From the NCBI RefSeq assembly GCF_002744245.1, contig NZ_NKHG01000003.1, positions 1-40,541 of the forward strand: a DNA stretch of 40,541 nucleotides. The letters run 5' to 3'. Position 1 is the first letter of the stretch, and every line of letters starts with the position of its first letter. Below the pieces are notes generated by a model that was not told the DNA's origin, searched no databases, and saw nothing but the letters and a program-made list of their open reading frames with translations. Origin of the DNA: Bacillus pumilus. GTDB taxonomy: Bacteria > Bacillota > Bacilli > Bacillales > Bacillaceae. This document shows, piece after piece, positions 1 to 9,528 of the stretch. The translations under genes and the position numbers were made by a program.

Positions 1-31
1 AATTTTTTTGTTTTTGCAAACGGAGGAATAA

Positions 32-1480
<1,449 letters not shown>

Positions 1481-1485
1481 TTTTC

Positions 1486-1513
1486 ACCACTTCAACTATT
1501 CAGGCATAGGCTA
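1486..1513 (+). promoter_or_regulatory. Sigma-K promoter of yabG
   Basis: AC at 1486-1487, a 17-base gap, then CATAGGCTA at 1505-1513. This fits the known mother-cell sigma-K pattern AC-N17-CATANNNTA exactly. It lies about 85 bases before the yabG start, and yabG is a known late mother-cell gene in B. subtilis. Confidence 0.75.
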
Positions 1514-1597
1514 GAAAGAACAGCACACATGAAAGACGAACATGTTCAACGTAAGACGATACCAACAGGATATGAGCCTGATTGTGGAGTGAAAAGC

Positions 1598-2482
1598 ATG
1601 CAATTTCAAATAGGAGATATGGTGACGAGGGCATCCTATCAAATGGATATTATGTTTCGTATCATTCGAATTGATGAGACAGATCAGCACGAAGCCACCG
1701 CCATTTTGCATGGGAATGAAGTGAGGCTGATTGCTGATGCAAAGATGTCAGACTTGGTCTTGATTCAAAAAGAGGAGCAGCTGACAAGGGAGAAGGACGA
1801 CGAACGGAAAATTAACGAATCACTGGACTTACTCAGGCAGGATTATCAGCTGCTGCGTGAAAAACAAGAGTATTATACTTCTGGACAATATCAGCATCAG
1901 GAGCAGTATTTCCACATGCCCGGAAAGGTTCTTCATTTAGATGGAGATGCTTCATACTTAAAGAAATGCTTAGACGTATATGAAAGAATTGGTGTGCCTG
2001 TGTATGGAGTGCATTGTCACGAGAAGAAAATGCCAAGCATGATTGAATCGTTAATTGATCAATATCGACCGGATATCTTGGTCATCACAGGACATGATGC
2101 GTATTCCAAACAAAAGGGCGGTGTACATGATATCGGTGCATATCGCCATTCTCGTCATTTCGTTGAAACGGTTCAAAAAGCAAGAAAGAAAATTCCTCAT
2201 TTAGATCAGCTCGTGATCTTTGCAGGTGCCTGTCAATCCCATTTTGAATCTTTGATCCAAGCAGGTGCCAATTTTGCAAGCTCACCTTCACGTGTCAACA
2301 TCCATGCGCTCGACCCTGTCTATATTGTTGCGAAGATCAGCTTCACTCCATTTGTAGATCGAATCAACGTGTGGGATGTGCTCCGAAATACATTAACAAG
2401 AGAAAAAGGTCTCGGAGGAATTGAAACGAAAGGTGTTTTAAGAGTAGGTATGCCATATAAAAGAGACCATGAATCGACATAA
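1598..2482 (+). CDS. yabG: Sporulation-specific protease YabG
   Basis: Mother-cell protease that trims several spore coat proteins late in sporulation, allowing later cross-linking of the coat. The 294-residue product begins MQFQIGDMV, as the B. subtilis protein does; a GTGGAG ribosome site 8 bases upstream supports this ATG over the in-frame ATG at 1529. An SH3-like N-terminal part is followed by a charged helical stretch and a C-terminal half. His 166 (in VITGHDAY) and Cys 212 (in FAGACQSHF) are good candidates for a catalytic pair, by inference. The gene stands alone, between a sigma-K-type promoter and its own terminator. Confidence 0.93.
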   Translation: MQFQIGDMVTRASYQMDIMFRIIRIDETDQHEATAILHGNEVRLIADAKMSDLVLIQKEEQLTREKDDERKINESLDLLRQDYQLLREKQEYYTSGQYQHQEQYFHMPGKVLHLDGDASYLKKCLDVYERIGVPVYGVHCHEKKMPSMIESLIDQYRPDILVITGHDAYSKQKGGVHDIGAYRHSRHFVETVQKARKKIPHLDQLVIFAGACQSHFESLIQAGANFASSPSRVNIHALDPVYIVAKISFTPFVDRINVWDVLRNTLTREKGLGGIETKGVLRVGMPYKRDHEST

Positions 2483-2510
2483 CCCGACTGATTTCAGTCT
2501 GGTTTTTTTT
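2482..2510 (+). terminator. Intrinsic terminator of yabG
   Basis: A 9-base stem with one internal mismatch (2482-2490 with 2494-2502) precedes eight T residues, directly after the yabG stop codon. Confidence 0.75.
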
Positions 2511-2604
2511 ATGTTCTAAAAGAAATTTCATATCGATACATAATTCACCGGAATTTGAGAAAAATAGGTAGAAGAAAAGGTAGAAGTTTGTCAAAATTAT
2601 TTTG

Positions 2605-2634
2605 TTGACAATGGCTCGTGTTCGTTGATATAAT
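2605..2634 (+). promoter_or_regulatory. Upstream sigma-A promoter of veg
   Basis: TTGACA at 2605-2610 and TATAAT at 2629-2634, both consensus hexamers, 18 bases apart. It is the first of two tandem veg promoters, an arrangement known in B. subtilis. Confidence 0.85.
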
Positions 2635-2645
2635 TTAATTTTTAT

Positions 2646-2674
2646 TTGACAAAAACGGGCCGTTGTTGTATAAT
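2646..2674 (+). promoter_or_regulatory. Main sigma-A promoter of veg
   Basis: TTGACA at 2646-2651, a 17-base spacer and TATAAT at 2669-2674: a perfect consensus promoter 22 bases before the veg start codon. Pveg is known as one of the strongest vegetative promoters of B. subtilis. Confidence 0.95.
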
Positions 2675-2695
2675 TATCTCAGTGAGGTGGATGCA

Positions 2696-2953
2696 ATGGC
2701 GAAGACTTTGTCCGACATCAAAAGATCGCTTGATGGTAACTTAGGTAAACGTTTGACGTTAAAGGCTAACGGAGGCCGCCGAAAAACAATTGAGCGTTCG
2801 GGCATTTTAGCTGAAACGTACCCTTCTGTTTTTGTGATTCAATTAGATCAAGATGAGAATTCGTTTGAAAGAGTTTCTTACAGTTATGCAGATATACTGA
2901 CTGAGACGGTCGAATTAACGTTCGATGATACCGCTAGCTCAGTCGCCTATTAA
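2696..2953 (+). CDS. veg: Veg protein, biofilm-related regulator
   Basis: A small, abundant cytoplasmic protein of 85 residues. In B. subtilis it stimulates biofilm gene expression, apparently by opposing the repressor SinR. It starts [14 protein letters not shown] and carries a basic stretch ([15 protein letters not shown]) in an otherwise acidic protein, nearly identical to the B. subtilis product. The ATG at 2696 follows GTGAGGTGG; the in-frame upstream start at 2663 lies inside the main promoter and cannot be used by its transcript. Two consensus promoters and a strong terminator make it a short, highly expressed single-gene unit. Confidence 0.96.
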   Translation: MAKTLSDIKRSLDGNLGKRLTLKANGGRRKTIERSGILAETYPSVFVIQLDQDENSFERVSYSYADILTETVELTFDDTASSVAY

Positions 2954-2956
2954 TGG

Positions 2957-2993
2957 GCAGTGAACTTCTTGTTTACTGCTTTTTGTTTTGCCT
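2957..2993 (+). terminator. Intrinsic terminator of veg
   Basis: A 9-bp stem (2957-2965 with 2971-2979, one G-U pair) and a 5-base loop are followed by T-rich sequence. Confidence 0.8.
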
Positions 2994-3116
2994 TTTTTTC
3001 AGTATGGGACGCTGTCCATTATTTGAAAGGGGTAAAAGGAAAGATTCGATATAAAATAATAAAGCCACGACTGTAGTGGCAATGATTCGAATTCTCGATG
3101 AAAGGGGCTGTTTCGT

Positions 3117-3302
3117 TTGGGTAGACGCCGAGGCATTATGTCAGATGAGTTCAAATACGAGCTGGCGAAGGATCTTGGATTTTATGATACCGTCAAAAAT
3201 GGAGGCTGGGGAGAAATTCGCGCGCGTGACGCAGGTAATATGGTCAAACGTGCCATTGAATTAGCTCAACAGCACATGGCTCAGGATGAGAATCAACGAT
3301 AA
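3117..3302 (+). CDS. sspF: Small acid-soluble spore protein SspF (alpha/beta-type related)
   Basis: A 61-residue DNA-binding spore protein of the minor alpha/beta-type SASP group, made in the forespore. The central stretch [20 protein letters not shown] contains the conserved SASP region, and the N-terminus [16 protein letters not shown] matches the B. subtilis protein closely. The start is TTG, preceded by AAAGGGG about 10 bases upstream; the later in-frame ATG would remove the conserved MGRRRG end. A short hairpin (3064-3080) lies in the presumed leader. Forespore sigma-G control is expected from the family, but I could not place a convincing promoter. Confidence 0.93.
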   Translation: MGRRRGIMSDEFKYELAKDLGFYDTVKNGGWGEIRARDAGNMVKRAIELAQQHMAQDENQR

Positions 3303-3308
3303 ATAAAC

Positions 3309-3343
3309 GGTCAGGGATACCTCGGGTGTCTCTGGCCTTTTTT
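3309..3343 (+). terminator. Intrinsic terminator of sspF
   Basis: A 13-bp stem including G-U pairs (3309-3321 with 3325-3337), a TCG loop and six T residues. Confidence 0.85.
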
Positions 3344-3380
3344 GATGAAAAAGTAATGGTGTTAGCCGTAAAAGCCAATA

Positions 3381-3409
3381 TTCATCAGTTCCATCAAATG
3401 TGATACAAT
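3381..3409 (+). promoter_or_regulatory. Probable sigma-A promoter of ispE
   Basis: TACAAT at 3404-3409 is preceded by TGA, making an extended -10 element. The -35 at 3381-3386 (TTCATC) is poor, with a 17-base spacer. Confidence 0.5.
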
Positions 3410-3448
3410 ATTGATACTTATGTTTAGATGGAGAAGTAGGTGAACTGT

Positions 3449-4318
3449 TTGCGTATTTTAGAAAAAGCACCGGCAAAAATTAACCTTTCACTTGATGTTC
3501 ATGGAAAAAGACCAGATGGATATCATGAGGTAGAGATGGTGATGACAACAATAGACCTTGCAGATCGCTTAGAGCTGACGGAGCTGGACAAGGATGAAAT
3601 CCGTGTATCATCTCATAATCGATTTGTGCCAGATGATCAGCGTAACTTAGCTTATCAGGCGGCTAAATTACTAAAAACAAGGTTCGGTATTCAAAAAGGA
3701 GTATCGATTGTCATTACAAAAGCAATTCCTGTCGCAGCAGGTTTAGCTGGGGGCAGCAGTGATGCGGCAGCAGCGCTTCGCGGCTTAAATCGTTTGTGGA
3801 AGTTGAATCTCACGTTAGATGAACTAGCTGAGCTTGGAGCGGAGATCGGCTCAGATGTTTCTTTTTGTGTGCATGGAGGGACAGCGCTAGCTACAGGTCG
3901 TGGAGAAAAACTAAAGCATATTGCGACACCACCACATTGCTGGGTTATTTTAGCGAAGCCGGTGATTGGGGTATCTACAGCTGAGGTCTATAGACAATAT
4001 GACGCAAGCAAAGTAGAACACCCAAATGTACAGCGTATGATTGAAGCAATTGAAGCGAAAGATTATAAGGAGATGTGCGGCTCACTTGGTAATGTTCTGG
4101 AATCTGTGACATTAAAGATGTACCCAGAAGTAGACATGATTAAGAGACAGATGAAGCGTTTTGGTGCAGATGCTGTTTTAATGAGTGGTAGCGGACCAAC
4201 TGTATTTGGCTTAATTCAATATGAATCTAAGGTACAAAGAATATATAACGGACTGAGAGGATTTTGTGATCAAGTTTACGCTGTCCGCATCATCGGCGAA
4301 CAAAAGGCCCTTGATTAA
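3449..4318 (+). CDS. ispE: 4-diphosphocytidyl-2-C-methyl-D-erythritol kinase
   Basis: Phosphorylates the 2-hydroxyl of CDP-methylerythritol with ATP in the non-mevalonate isoprenoid pathway, in the cytoplasm. The 289-residue protein is a GHMP-family kinase: [10 protein letters not shown] near the N-terminus contains catalytic Lys 10, [14 protein letters not shown] at about residues 95-108 is the glycine-rich ATP loop, and GSGPTVFG near the C-terminus is the third GHMP motif. I chose the TTG at 3449, which follows AGTAGGTG by about 7 bases and gives the same length and [10 protein letters not shown] start as B. subtilis. A GTG three codons upstream remains possible. Confidence 0.95.
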   Translation: MRILEKAPAKINLSLDVHGKRPDGYHEVEMVMTTIDLADRLELTELDKDEIRVSSHNRFVPDDQRNLAYQAAKLLKTRFGIQKGVSIVITKAIPVAAGLAGGSSDAAAALRGLNRLWKLNLTLDELAELGAEIGSDVSFCVHGGTALATGRGEKLKHIATPPHCWVILAKPVIGVSTAEVYRQYDASKVEHPNVQRMIEAIEAKDYKEMCGSLGNVLESVTLKMYPEVDMIKRQMKRFGADAVLMSGSGPTVFGLIQYESKVQRIYNGLRGFCDQVYAVRIIGEQKALD

Positions 4319-4339
4319 ATCCGTATATTAAGTTATATT
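4311..4339 (+). promoter_or_regulatory. Sigma-A promoter of purR
   Basis: TTGATT at 4311-4316, a 17-base spacer and TATATT at 4334-4339. The -35 overlaps the end of ispE, so purR has its own promoter besides possible readthrough. Confidence 0.65.
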
Positions 4340-4360
4340 GTTCATAAATTATTCGGGTTC
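4317..4360 (+). promoter_or_regulatory. Candidate PurR operator (two opposed PurBoxes)
   Basis: The stretch 4317-4329 matches 11 of 13 positions of the PurBox consensus AWWWCCGAACWWT. The stretch 4348-4360 matches about 10 of 13 in the opposite orientation, with an 18-base gap. PurBoxes are known to occur as inverted pairs about 16-17 bases apart. The pair spans the spacer and -10 of the purR promoter, consistent with autorepression. The half-sites are imperfect, so this is an inference. Confidence 0.5.
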
Positions 4361-4373
4361 TGGGGGTAAGTTC

Positions 4374-5207
4374 ATGAAGTTTCGTCGAAGCGGCAGATTG
4401 GTGGACTTAACAAATTATTTGTTAACCCACCCGCACGTACTAGTACCGTTAACATTTTTTGCAGAGCGATATCAATCTGCGAAGTCCTCCATTAGTGAAG
4501 ACTTAACGATTATTAAACAAACCTTCGAACAGCAGGGAATAGGGACATTGCTTACTGTACCTGGAGCTGCTGGCGGAGTGAAATATATTCCAAAGATTCA
4601 CCTAGAAGAAGCGGACGAAGTCGTAAACGATATCGGAAAGGCTTTATCGACTCCTGAACGTGTGCTTCCTGGCGGTTATTTATATTTAACCGATGTATTA
4701 GGCAATCCATCGATTCTTGCGAAAATCGGTAAGCTTTTTGCGACCCTTTTTGCAGACCGTGCGATTGATGTGGTCATGACCGTTGCGACGAAAGGAATTC
4801 CGATTGCCTATTCTGTTGCAGGTTACTTAAACGTGCCCGTTGTGATCGTTAGAAAAGACAACAAGGTAACCGAAGGATCAACTGTTAGTATTAATTATGC
4901 GTCAGGTTCTTCTAACCGAATTCAAACCATGTCTCTTGCAAAGCGGAGCTTAGATAAGGGTTCCAATGTCCTGATTATTGATGACTTTATGAAAGCAGGC
5001 GGAACCATTAATGGTATGATGAATTTGCTCGAGGAATTTAATGCAAATGTTGCAGGAATCGGTGTTCTTTTAGAAGACGAGGGCGTAGATGAACGTCTTG
5101 TCGATGAATATGTATCGTTGTTAAAGCTTTCAACCATTGATATGAAACAGAAGATGATTGAGATCAATGAAGGCAATTTCCACGAGTTTTTTCATTCCAA
5201 AGCTTAA
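4374..5207 (+). CDS. purR: Pur operon repressor PurR
   Basis: Represses purine synthesis and transport genes; PRPP, bound at a phosphoribosyltransferase-like site, relieves repression. The 277-residue protein has an N-terminal winged helix (about 1-73) and a type I PRTase domain. Its PRPP motif VLIIDDFMKAGGT lies at about residues 199-211. The ATG at 4374 follows GGGGGTAAG and gives the conserved MKFRRSGRLVDL start; the ATG at 4338 lies inside the -10 element. The protein is about eight residues shorter than B. subtilis PurR at the C-terminus, where the two diverge. It is followed at 38 bases by ridA, the same pairing as purR-yabJ in B. subtilis. Confidence 0.96.
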   Translation: MKFRRSGRLVDLTNYLLTHPHVLVPLTFFAERYQSAKSSISEDLTIIKQTFEQQGIGTLLTVPGAAGGVKYIPKIHLEEADEVVNDIGKALSTPERVLPGGYLYLTDVLGNPSILAKIGKLFATLFADRAIDVVMTVATKGIPIAYSVAGYLNVPVVIVRKDNKVTEGSTVSINYASGSSNRIQTMSLAKRSLDKGSNVLIIDDFMKAGGTINGMMNLLEEFNANVAGIGVLLEDEGVDERLVDEYVSLLKLSTIDMKQKMIEINEGNFHEFFHSKA

Positions 5208-5245
5208 CCTTTGATCAAACATGTATATGAATGGGAGAGATTGAT

Positions 5246-5623
5246 ATGACAAAAGTTGTTCAAACCAAAAACGCACCAGCAGCCATTGGACCTTACTCTC
5301 AAGGGATTATTGTCAATAACATGTTTTACAGCTCAGGCCAAATTCCATTAACTCCAGCTGGAGATTTCATCAACGGAGATATTAAAGAACAAACACATCA
5401 AGTTTTTCGTAATCTTCAAGCCGTACTTGAAGCAGCAGGCGCATCATTTGAAACAGTCGTGAAGGCAACTGTTTTCATTAAAGATATGGAACAATTTGCT
5501 GAAGTGAATGAAGTGTATGGTGAGTATTTCCATACGCATAAGCCAGCTCGTTCATGTGTAGAAGTAGCAAGACTTCCAAAGGATGCGCTTGTAGAAATTG
5601 AAGTTGTTGCATTAGTGAAATAA
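5246..5623 (+). CDS. ridA: 2-iminobutanoate/2-iminopropanoate deaminase RidA (YabJ)
   Basis: Hydrolyses reactive enamine and imine intermediates released by PLP enzymes, protecting PLP-dependent enzymes in the cytoplasm. The 125-residue protein is a complete YjgF/RidA domain. SSGQIPLTP and the C-terminal [20 protein letters not shown] carry the conserved Arg and Glu of the trimer-interface active site. The ATG at 5246 follows GGGAGA; the in-frame ATG at 5231 has no ribosome site. In B. subtilis, yabJ is needed for normal purR-dependent repression of purA, which fits its place directly after purR. A terminator follows. Confidence 0.95.
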   Translation: MTKVVQTKNAPAAIGPYSQGIIVNNMFYSSGQIPLTPAGDFINGDIKEQTHQVFRNLQAVLEAAGASFETVVKATVFIKDMEQFAEVNEVYGEYFHTHKPARSCVEVARLPKDALVEIEVVALVK

Positions 5624-5671
5624 ACAGGCCGTCTCAAGGAAAGCCGTTTGGTTTCATTATATGCAGGAAAG

Positions 5672-5694
5672 GGCATCATCATGATGTCTTTTTT
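5672..5694 (+). terminator. Probable intrinsic terminator of purR-ridA
   Basis: A 7-bp stem (5672-5678 with 5682-5688, one G-U pair) with a 3-base loop is followed by six T residues. Confidence 0.65.
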
Positions 5695-5740
5695 CACGCA
5701 GAAGATGTAAGCGTCGCCATCAAAATGACAAAAAATGTAT

Positions 5741-5756
5741 AAATATCCCGATATTT
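5741..5756. promoter_or_regulatory. Palindrome upstream of the spoVG promoter
   Basis: Two 7-base inverted arms, AAATATC and GATATTT, flank a CC centre in a very A/T-rich stretch, 22 bases before the sigma-H -35 element. The matching region in B. subtilis is an A/T-rich AbrB-binding site. Whether AbrB or another regulator binds here is inference. Confidence 0.4.
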
Positions 5757-5778
5757 CAAAAAAGTTTAAAAAATGTGC

Positions 5779-5803
5779 AGGAGAATCACCACAATCGTTG
5801 AAT
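5779..5803 (+). promoter_or_regulatory. Sigma-H promoter of spoVG
   Basis: AGGA at 5779-5782 and GAAT at 5800-5803 are 17 bases apart, the same spacing as I recall for the B. subtilis spoVG promoter, and fit the sigma-H pattern AGGAWWW...GAAT. Confidence 0.75.
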
Positions 5804-5846
5804 ACCTAATTAATGCTTTTATATTGGGAAAAGGTGGTGAACTACT

Positions 5847-6143
5847 GTGGAAGTTACTGACGTAAGATTACGCCGCGTGAATACCGATGGTCGCATGAGG
5901 GCGATTGCATCCATCACGCTGGACCACGAATTTGTTGTTCATGATATTCGTGTGATTGATGGAAATAATGGGTTGTTTGTTGCAATGCCTAGCAAACGCA
6001 CGCCTGATGGGGAGTTTCGTGATATTGCACATCCAATTAACTCAAGCACTCGGGGTAAAATCCAAGATGCTGTTTTAAATGAATATCATCGCTTAGGCGA
6101 AGAAGAAGAAGCAATTGAATATGAAGAAGCTGGAGCTTCTTAA
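5847..6143 (+). CDS. spoVG: Septation regulator SpoVG, RNA/DNA-binding protein
   Basis: A small nucleic-acid-binding regulator that influences asymmetric septation and cortex formation in Bacillus and virulence or envelope traits in other Firmicutes. The 98-residue protein (B. subtilis 97) begins [20 protein letters not shown] and holds the conserved [14 protein letters not shown] core and the basic [17 protein letters not shown] segment. Only the acidic C-terminal tail differs, by one added residue in the Glu run. The start codon is GTG, 7 bases after AAGGTGGTGA; this GTG is conserved in the genus. A sigma-H promoter and an A/T-rich palindrome precede it and a long terminator follows. Confidence 0.97.
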   Translation: MEVTDVRLRRVNTDGRMRAIASITLDHEFVVHDIRVIDGNNGLFVAMPSKRTPDGEFRDIAHPINSSTRGKIQDAVLNEYHRLGEEEEAIEYEEAGAS

Positions 6144-6158
6144 TCATATGTGATTCCC

Positions 6159-6215
6159 AAAAGACAGCTTTAAGAGAAAATGGAATGTTTTCTTTTAAAT
6201 GCTGTCTTTTTTGCG
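6159..6215 (+). terminator. Intrinsic terminator of spoVG
   Basis: A long imperfect hairpin is closed by AAAAGACAGC (6159-6168) and GCTGTCTTTT (6201-6210), with further A/T pairs inside, and is followed by T residues. Confidence 0.85.
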
Positions 6216-6278
6216 TTTTTCCTCATGTTTCTTATGTGTTTCATTCATTAGAAAATTATTGTACTTCCTGATGTATCC

Positions 6279-6307
6279 TTGAAATCGGTTCTTATTTAGG
6301 ATATATT
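6279..6307 (+). promoter_or_regulatory. Sigma-A promoter of glmU-prs
   Basis: TTGAAA at 6279-6284, a 17-base spacer and TATATT at 6302-6307, 36 bases before the glmU start codon. Confidence 0.75.
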
Positions 6308-6342
6308 TTTCTATGGATAATAGGGATATTGGAGGCCAATCA

Positions 6343-7713
6343 ATGGATAAGCGGTTCGCAGTGATTTTAGCAGCGGGAAAAGGAACGAGAATGAAGTCAA
6401 AGCTCTACAAAGTACTTCATCCAGTATGCGGAAAACCAATGGTCGAGCATGTAACAGATGAAGCGTTAAAGCTTTCTTTAGATCAGCTTGTGACGATTGT
6501 CGGTCATGGAGCAGAGGACGTCAAGGAGCAGCTTGGGGATAGAAGTGAATATGCACTTCAAGAAGAACAGCTGGGAACAGCACATGCCGTCAAACAAGCA
6601 AAGTCGTTCCTCGCGCAGGAAAAGGGAACAACCATTGTCATTTGTGGAGATACGCCATTATTGACAGCGGAAACAATGGAAGCCATGTTAAGCGAGCATC
6701 AAAAACATCAAGCGAAAGTCACTATTCTAACAGCACATGCGGATGACCCAACAGGCTATGGACGTATTATTCGTGACGAAACAGGTGCTGTTGTGAAGAT
6801 CGTGGAGCATAAAGATGCGAATGATGCTGAACGTCAAGTGAATGAAATTAATACAGGGACCTATTGCTTTTCAAATGAAGATCTCTTCCGTGTGATTGAG
6901 CAAGTGTCGAATGAAAATGCACAGGGTGAATACTATCTGCCAGATGTCATTGAAATTTTAAAGAATGAGGGGCAAACGGTTGCAGCTTATCAAACACCGA
7001 ATTTTGAAGAAACACTTGGAGTAAATGATCGTATCGCTCTATCACAAGCAGAGCAATTCATGAAGCGACGTATTAATCATCAGCATATGAAGAATGGTGT
7101 AACCTTGATTGATCCTGAGAACACGTATATCTCACCAGATGCTGTCATCGGTGAAGATACAACCATTTATCCTGGGACGGTCATCAAAGGGAATGTAAAA
7201 ATTGGTGCAGACGCCATTATTGGGCCGAACACTGAAATTGTTGATAGCATCATCGGAGATCGAACAGTGATTAAGCAATCTGTTGTCTGCGATAGTGAAG
7301 TTGGGGTAGATGTGACAATTGGGCCGTTTGCACATATTCGACCGTTGTCGAAAATTGGCGATGAAGTGAAGATCGGGAATTTTGTCGAAATTAAGAAAAC
7401 GGTTTTCGGTGAACGCAGCAAAGCATCTCACCTGAGCTATATTGGAGATGCAGAGGTCGGAGCTGATGTAAACCTTGGCTGTGGATCAATTACAGTCAAC
7501 TATGATGGGAAGAACAAATTCTTAACGAAGATTGAAGATGGCGCTTTTATTGGCTGTAATTCAAACCTCGTTGCACCAGTCACTGTCGGAAAAGGGGCAT
7601 ACGTTGCAGCCGGTTCAACGGTCACAGAAGATGTGCCGCAGGATGCATTGTCTATTGCTAGAGCAAGGCAAGTCAATAAAGAAGATTATGTGAAAAATAT
7701 TCATAAAAAATAA
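6343..7713 (+). CDS. glmU: Bifunctional GlcN-1-P acetyltransferase / UDP-GlcNAc pyrophosphorylase
   Basis: Acetylates glucosamine-1-phosphate and then couples it to UTP, giving UDP-N-acetylglucosamine for peptidoglycan and teichoic acids. The 456-residue protein has an N-terminal nucleotidyltransferase domain with [12 protein letters not shown] at residues 9-20 and a C-terminal left-handed beta-helix (from about 250) visible as repeated IGxxxxI hexapeptides. The acetyltransferase part contains NFVEIKK and [13 protein letters not shown] chose the ATG at 6343, which follows GGAGG at 6331-6335; the ATG at 6313 is too close to the promoter and would add ten unrelated residues. prs follows after 22 bases as a likely operon partner. 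Confidence 0.97.
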   Translation: MDKRFAVILAAGKGTRMKSKLYKVLHPVCGKPMVEHVTDEALKLSLDQLVTIVGHGAEDVKEQLGDRSEYALQEEQLGTAHAVKQAKSFLAQEKGTTIVICGDTPLLTAETMEAMLSEHQKHQAKVTILTAHADDPTGYGRIIRDETGAVVKIVEHKDANDAERQVNEINTGTYCFSNEDLFRVIEQVSNENAQGEYYLPDVIEILKNEGQTVAAYQTPNFEETLGVNDRIALSQAEQFMKRRINHQHMKNGVTLIDPENTYISPDAVIGEDTTIYPGTVIKGNVKIGADAIIGPNTEIVDSIIGDRTVIKQSVVCDSEVGVDVTIGPFAHIRPLSKIGDEVKIGNFVEIKKTVFGERSKASHLSYIGDAEVGADVNLGCGSITVNYDGKNKFLTKIEDGAFIGCNSNLVAPVTVGKGAYVAAGSTVTEDVPQDALSIARARQVNKEDYVKNIHKK

Positions 7714-7735
7714 TCCAAATACCCGGAGGTTTACC

Positions 7736-8689
7736 ATGTCTAATCGTTATGCTGATGCGAATTTAAAGATATTCTCTTTGAATTCAAACCCTGAACTTGC
7801 TAAAGAAATTGCCGAGCGTATCGGAGTTGATCTCGGAAAGAGCTCTGTTAAACGTTTTAGTGACGGTGAAGTCCAAATCAATATTGAAGAAAGTATTCGT
7901 GGCTGTGATTGTTATGTGATTCAATCAACAAGTGCGCCAGTCAATGAGCACATTATGGAACTGCTCATTATGGTAGATGCGCTAAAACGTGCTTCTGCGA
8001 AAACTGTCAACATTGTGATCCCTTATTACGGATATGCACGTCAAGATCGTAAAGCAAAACCTCGTGAGCCAATCACTGCGAAGCTTTTTGCAAACTTACT
8101 TGAAACAGCAGGTGCTACACGTGTCATCGCACTTGATCTACATGCGCCGCAAATCCAAGGTTTCTTTGATATTCCAATCGATAACTTAATGGCTGTGCCC
8201 ATCTTAACAAACTATTTCGAACAGAAAAACTTGAATGATATTGTCGTCGTGTCTCCTGACCACGGTGGTGTGACGCGTGCGCGTAAAATGGCAGACCGCC
8301 TGAAAGCGCCAATCGCAATTATCGACAAACGTCGCCCGAAACCAAACGTTGCTGAAGTCATGAACATCATTGGTAACATTGAAGGCAAAACGGCGATTCT
8401 TATTGATGATATTATTGATACAGCTGGTACCATTACACTAGCAGCAAATGCGCTAGTCGAAAATGGAGCGGCTGAAGTGTATGCTTGCTGTACTCACCCA
8501 GTATTGTCTGGACCAGCAGTAGAACGCATCACAAACTCTAAAATCAAAGAATTGGTTGTAACCAACAGTATTCACTTAACAGATGACAAGAAAGTAGGTA
8601 AATTCATTCCACTTTCAGTTGGGCCTTTGCTTGCAGAAGCCATCATCCGTGTCCATGAAGAAGAATCTGTTAGCTACCTCTTCAGCTAA
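7736..8689 (+). CDS. prs: Ribose-phosphate diphosphokinase (PRPP synthase)
   Basis: Transfers the pyrophosphoryl group of ATP to ribose-5-phosphate, making PRPP for purines, pyrimidines, NAD, histidine and tryptophan. The 317-residue class I enzyme is the same length as the B. subtilis one. Visible elements include [10 protein letters not shown] (98-107), [13 protein letters not shown] (132-144), the [10 protein letters not shown] loop (173-182), and the PRPP-binding [11 protein letters not shown] (223-233). It follows glmU closely behind a CCGGAGG ribosome site and ends at a strong terminator, so the two probably form one transcript. Its product PRPP is also the signal read by PurR, encoded 3 kb upstream. 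Confidence 0.98.
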   Translation: MSNRYADANLKIFSLNSNPELAKEIAERIGVDLGKSSVKRFSDGEVQINIEESIRGCDCYVIQSTSAPVNEHIMELLIMVDALKRASAKTVNIVIPYYGYARQDRKAKPREPITAKLFANLLETAGATRVIALDLHAPQIQGFFDIPIDNLMAVPILTNYFEQKNLNDIVVVSPDHGGVTRARKMADRLKAPIAIIDKRRPKPNVAEVMNIIGNIEGKTAILIDDIIDTAGTITLAANALVENGAAEVYACCTHPVLSGPAVERITNSKIKELVVTNSIHLTDDKKVGKFIPLSVGPLLAEAIIRVHEEESVSYLFS

Positions 8690-8699
8690 TTCTCTTATC

Positions 8700-8735
8700 A
8701 AAAAGACCCTAGGCAGCAGCTTAGGGTCTTTTTGT
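8700..8735 (+). terminator. Intrinsic terminator of glmU-prs
   Basis: A 12-bp stem with A/T ends (8700-8711 with 8722-8733) and a 10-base loop, with five T residues in the right arm. It could also end any transcript running the opposite way. Confidence 0.85.
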
Positions 8736-8756
8736 TCTGATAATGACAGTCAACTA

Positions 8757-8783
8757 GGTTTAAAATAATTCCGTTATGGGTAT
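8757..8783 (+). promoter_or_regulatory. Sigma-B promoter of ctc
   Basis: GGTTTAA at 8757-8763 and GGGTAT at 8778-8783 are 14 bases apart, a near-perfect general-stress promoter. ctc is a classical sigma-B reporter gene in B. subtilis. Confidence 0.85.
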
Positions 8784-8825
8784 TGATGAAAGTAGTGACA
8801 AAAAAGAAATAGGATGGTGCTGAAT

Positions 8826-9452
8826 ATGGCAACTTTAAAAGCAAATAAAAGAACTGATTTCAAACGTTCCACACTGCAAAAAATCCGTCATTCAGGACAC
8901 GTTCCTGGTGTCATATACGGAAAAAATACAGACAACCTAGCTGTTTCATTAGACAGCATTGATTTATTAAAGACATTACGTGATGAAGGGAAGAATACAA
9001 TCATCACATTAGACGTGGGAGGTGAAACAAAATCTGTGATGGTCACAGAAATACAAACAGATCCGCTGAAAAATGAGCTTGTCCACGCTGATTTCCAAGT
9101 GGTCGACTTACAAAGAGAAATTGACGCAGATGTACCTGTACAGCTGATTGGTGAATCCAAAGGTGTAAAAGATGGCGGTGTGCTTCAGCAGCCACTATTT
9201 GAACTATCCATTACAGCAAAACCAAAGGATATTCCGCAACATATTGAAGCTGATATTACAAACTTAGATGTAAATGATGTACTAACAGTCGGTGACCTGT
9301 CTGTTCAAGCAACTTACCAAATTAAAAACGATCCAGAAGAAGTCGTTGCATCTATCTTGCCACCTCAGAAATCCGAGGTTCCTGAGCCAGATAGTGAAGA
9401 GGAAATCCAAGAACCTGAGGCCATTAAAGAAAAGGATGACAACGAAGAATAA
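8826..9452 (+). CDS. ctc: General stress protein Ctc, ribosomal protein bL25 family
   Basis: Binds 5S rRNA and joins ribosomes under stress. The 208-residue protein has an N-terminal L25 beta-barrel (about 1-90, with SGHVPGVIYGK), a C-terminal TL5-type domain (about 95-185, with GVLQQPLFEL and ADITNLDVNDVL) and a strongly acidic tail from about 186. The tail sequence is the least conserved part and slightly longer than in B. subtilis. The ATG at 8826 follows AGGATGGTG; the in-frame ATG at 8814 has no ribosome site. It stands as a one-gene unit between a sigma-B promoter and its own terminator. Confidence 0.95.
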   Translation: MATLKANKRTDFKRSTLQKIRHSGHVPGVIYGKNTDNLAVSLDSIDLLKTLRDEGKNTIITLDVGGETKSVMVTEIQTDPLKNELVHADFQVVDLQREIDADVPVQLIGESKGVKDGGVLQQPLFELSITAKPKDIPQHIEADITNLDVNDVLTVGDLSVQATYQIKNDPEEVVASILPPQKSEVPEPDSEEEIQEPEAIKEKDDNEE

Positions 9453-9465
9453 CTGGTTATTTAGA

Positions 9466-9494
9466 GACGTAACCCTCCCGCGGTTGCGTCTTTT
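9466..9494 (+). terminator. Probable intrinsic terminator of ctc
   Basis: A 9-bp stem with one G-U pair (9466-9474 with 9482-9490) is followed by only four T residues, so it may leak into pth. Confidence 0.6.
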
Positions 9495-9495
9495 G

Positions 9496-9504
9496 TGCTA
9501 GAAT
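9496..9504 (+). promoter_or_regulatory. Possible extended -10 promoter in the pth leader
   Basis: TGCTAGAAT has the TGN extension and a good -10 hexamer but no recognisable -35 element 17-18 bases upstream. It would start transcription near 9511. Confidence 0.35.
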
Positions 9505-9528
9505 GAAAAGAATTCATACGTTTTTGCA

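Noticed and set aside
3076..3264. 62-codon + strand frame overlapping sspF
   Set aside because: The overlapping sspF frame matches a known spore protein almost residue for residue.
7132..7431. Two overlapping - strand frames in the C-terminal half of glmU
   Set aside because: They mirror the repetitive hexapeptide coding of the beta-helix and have no independent support.
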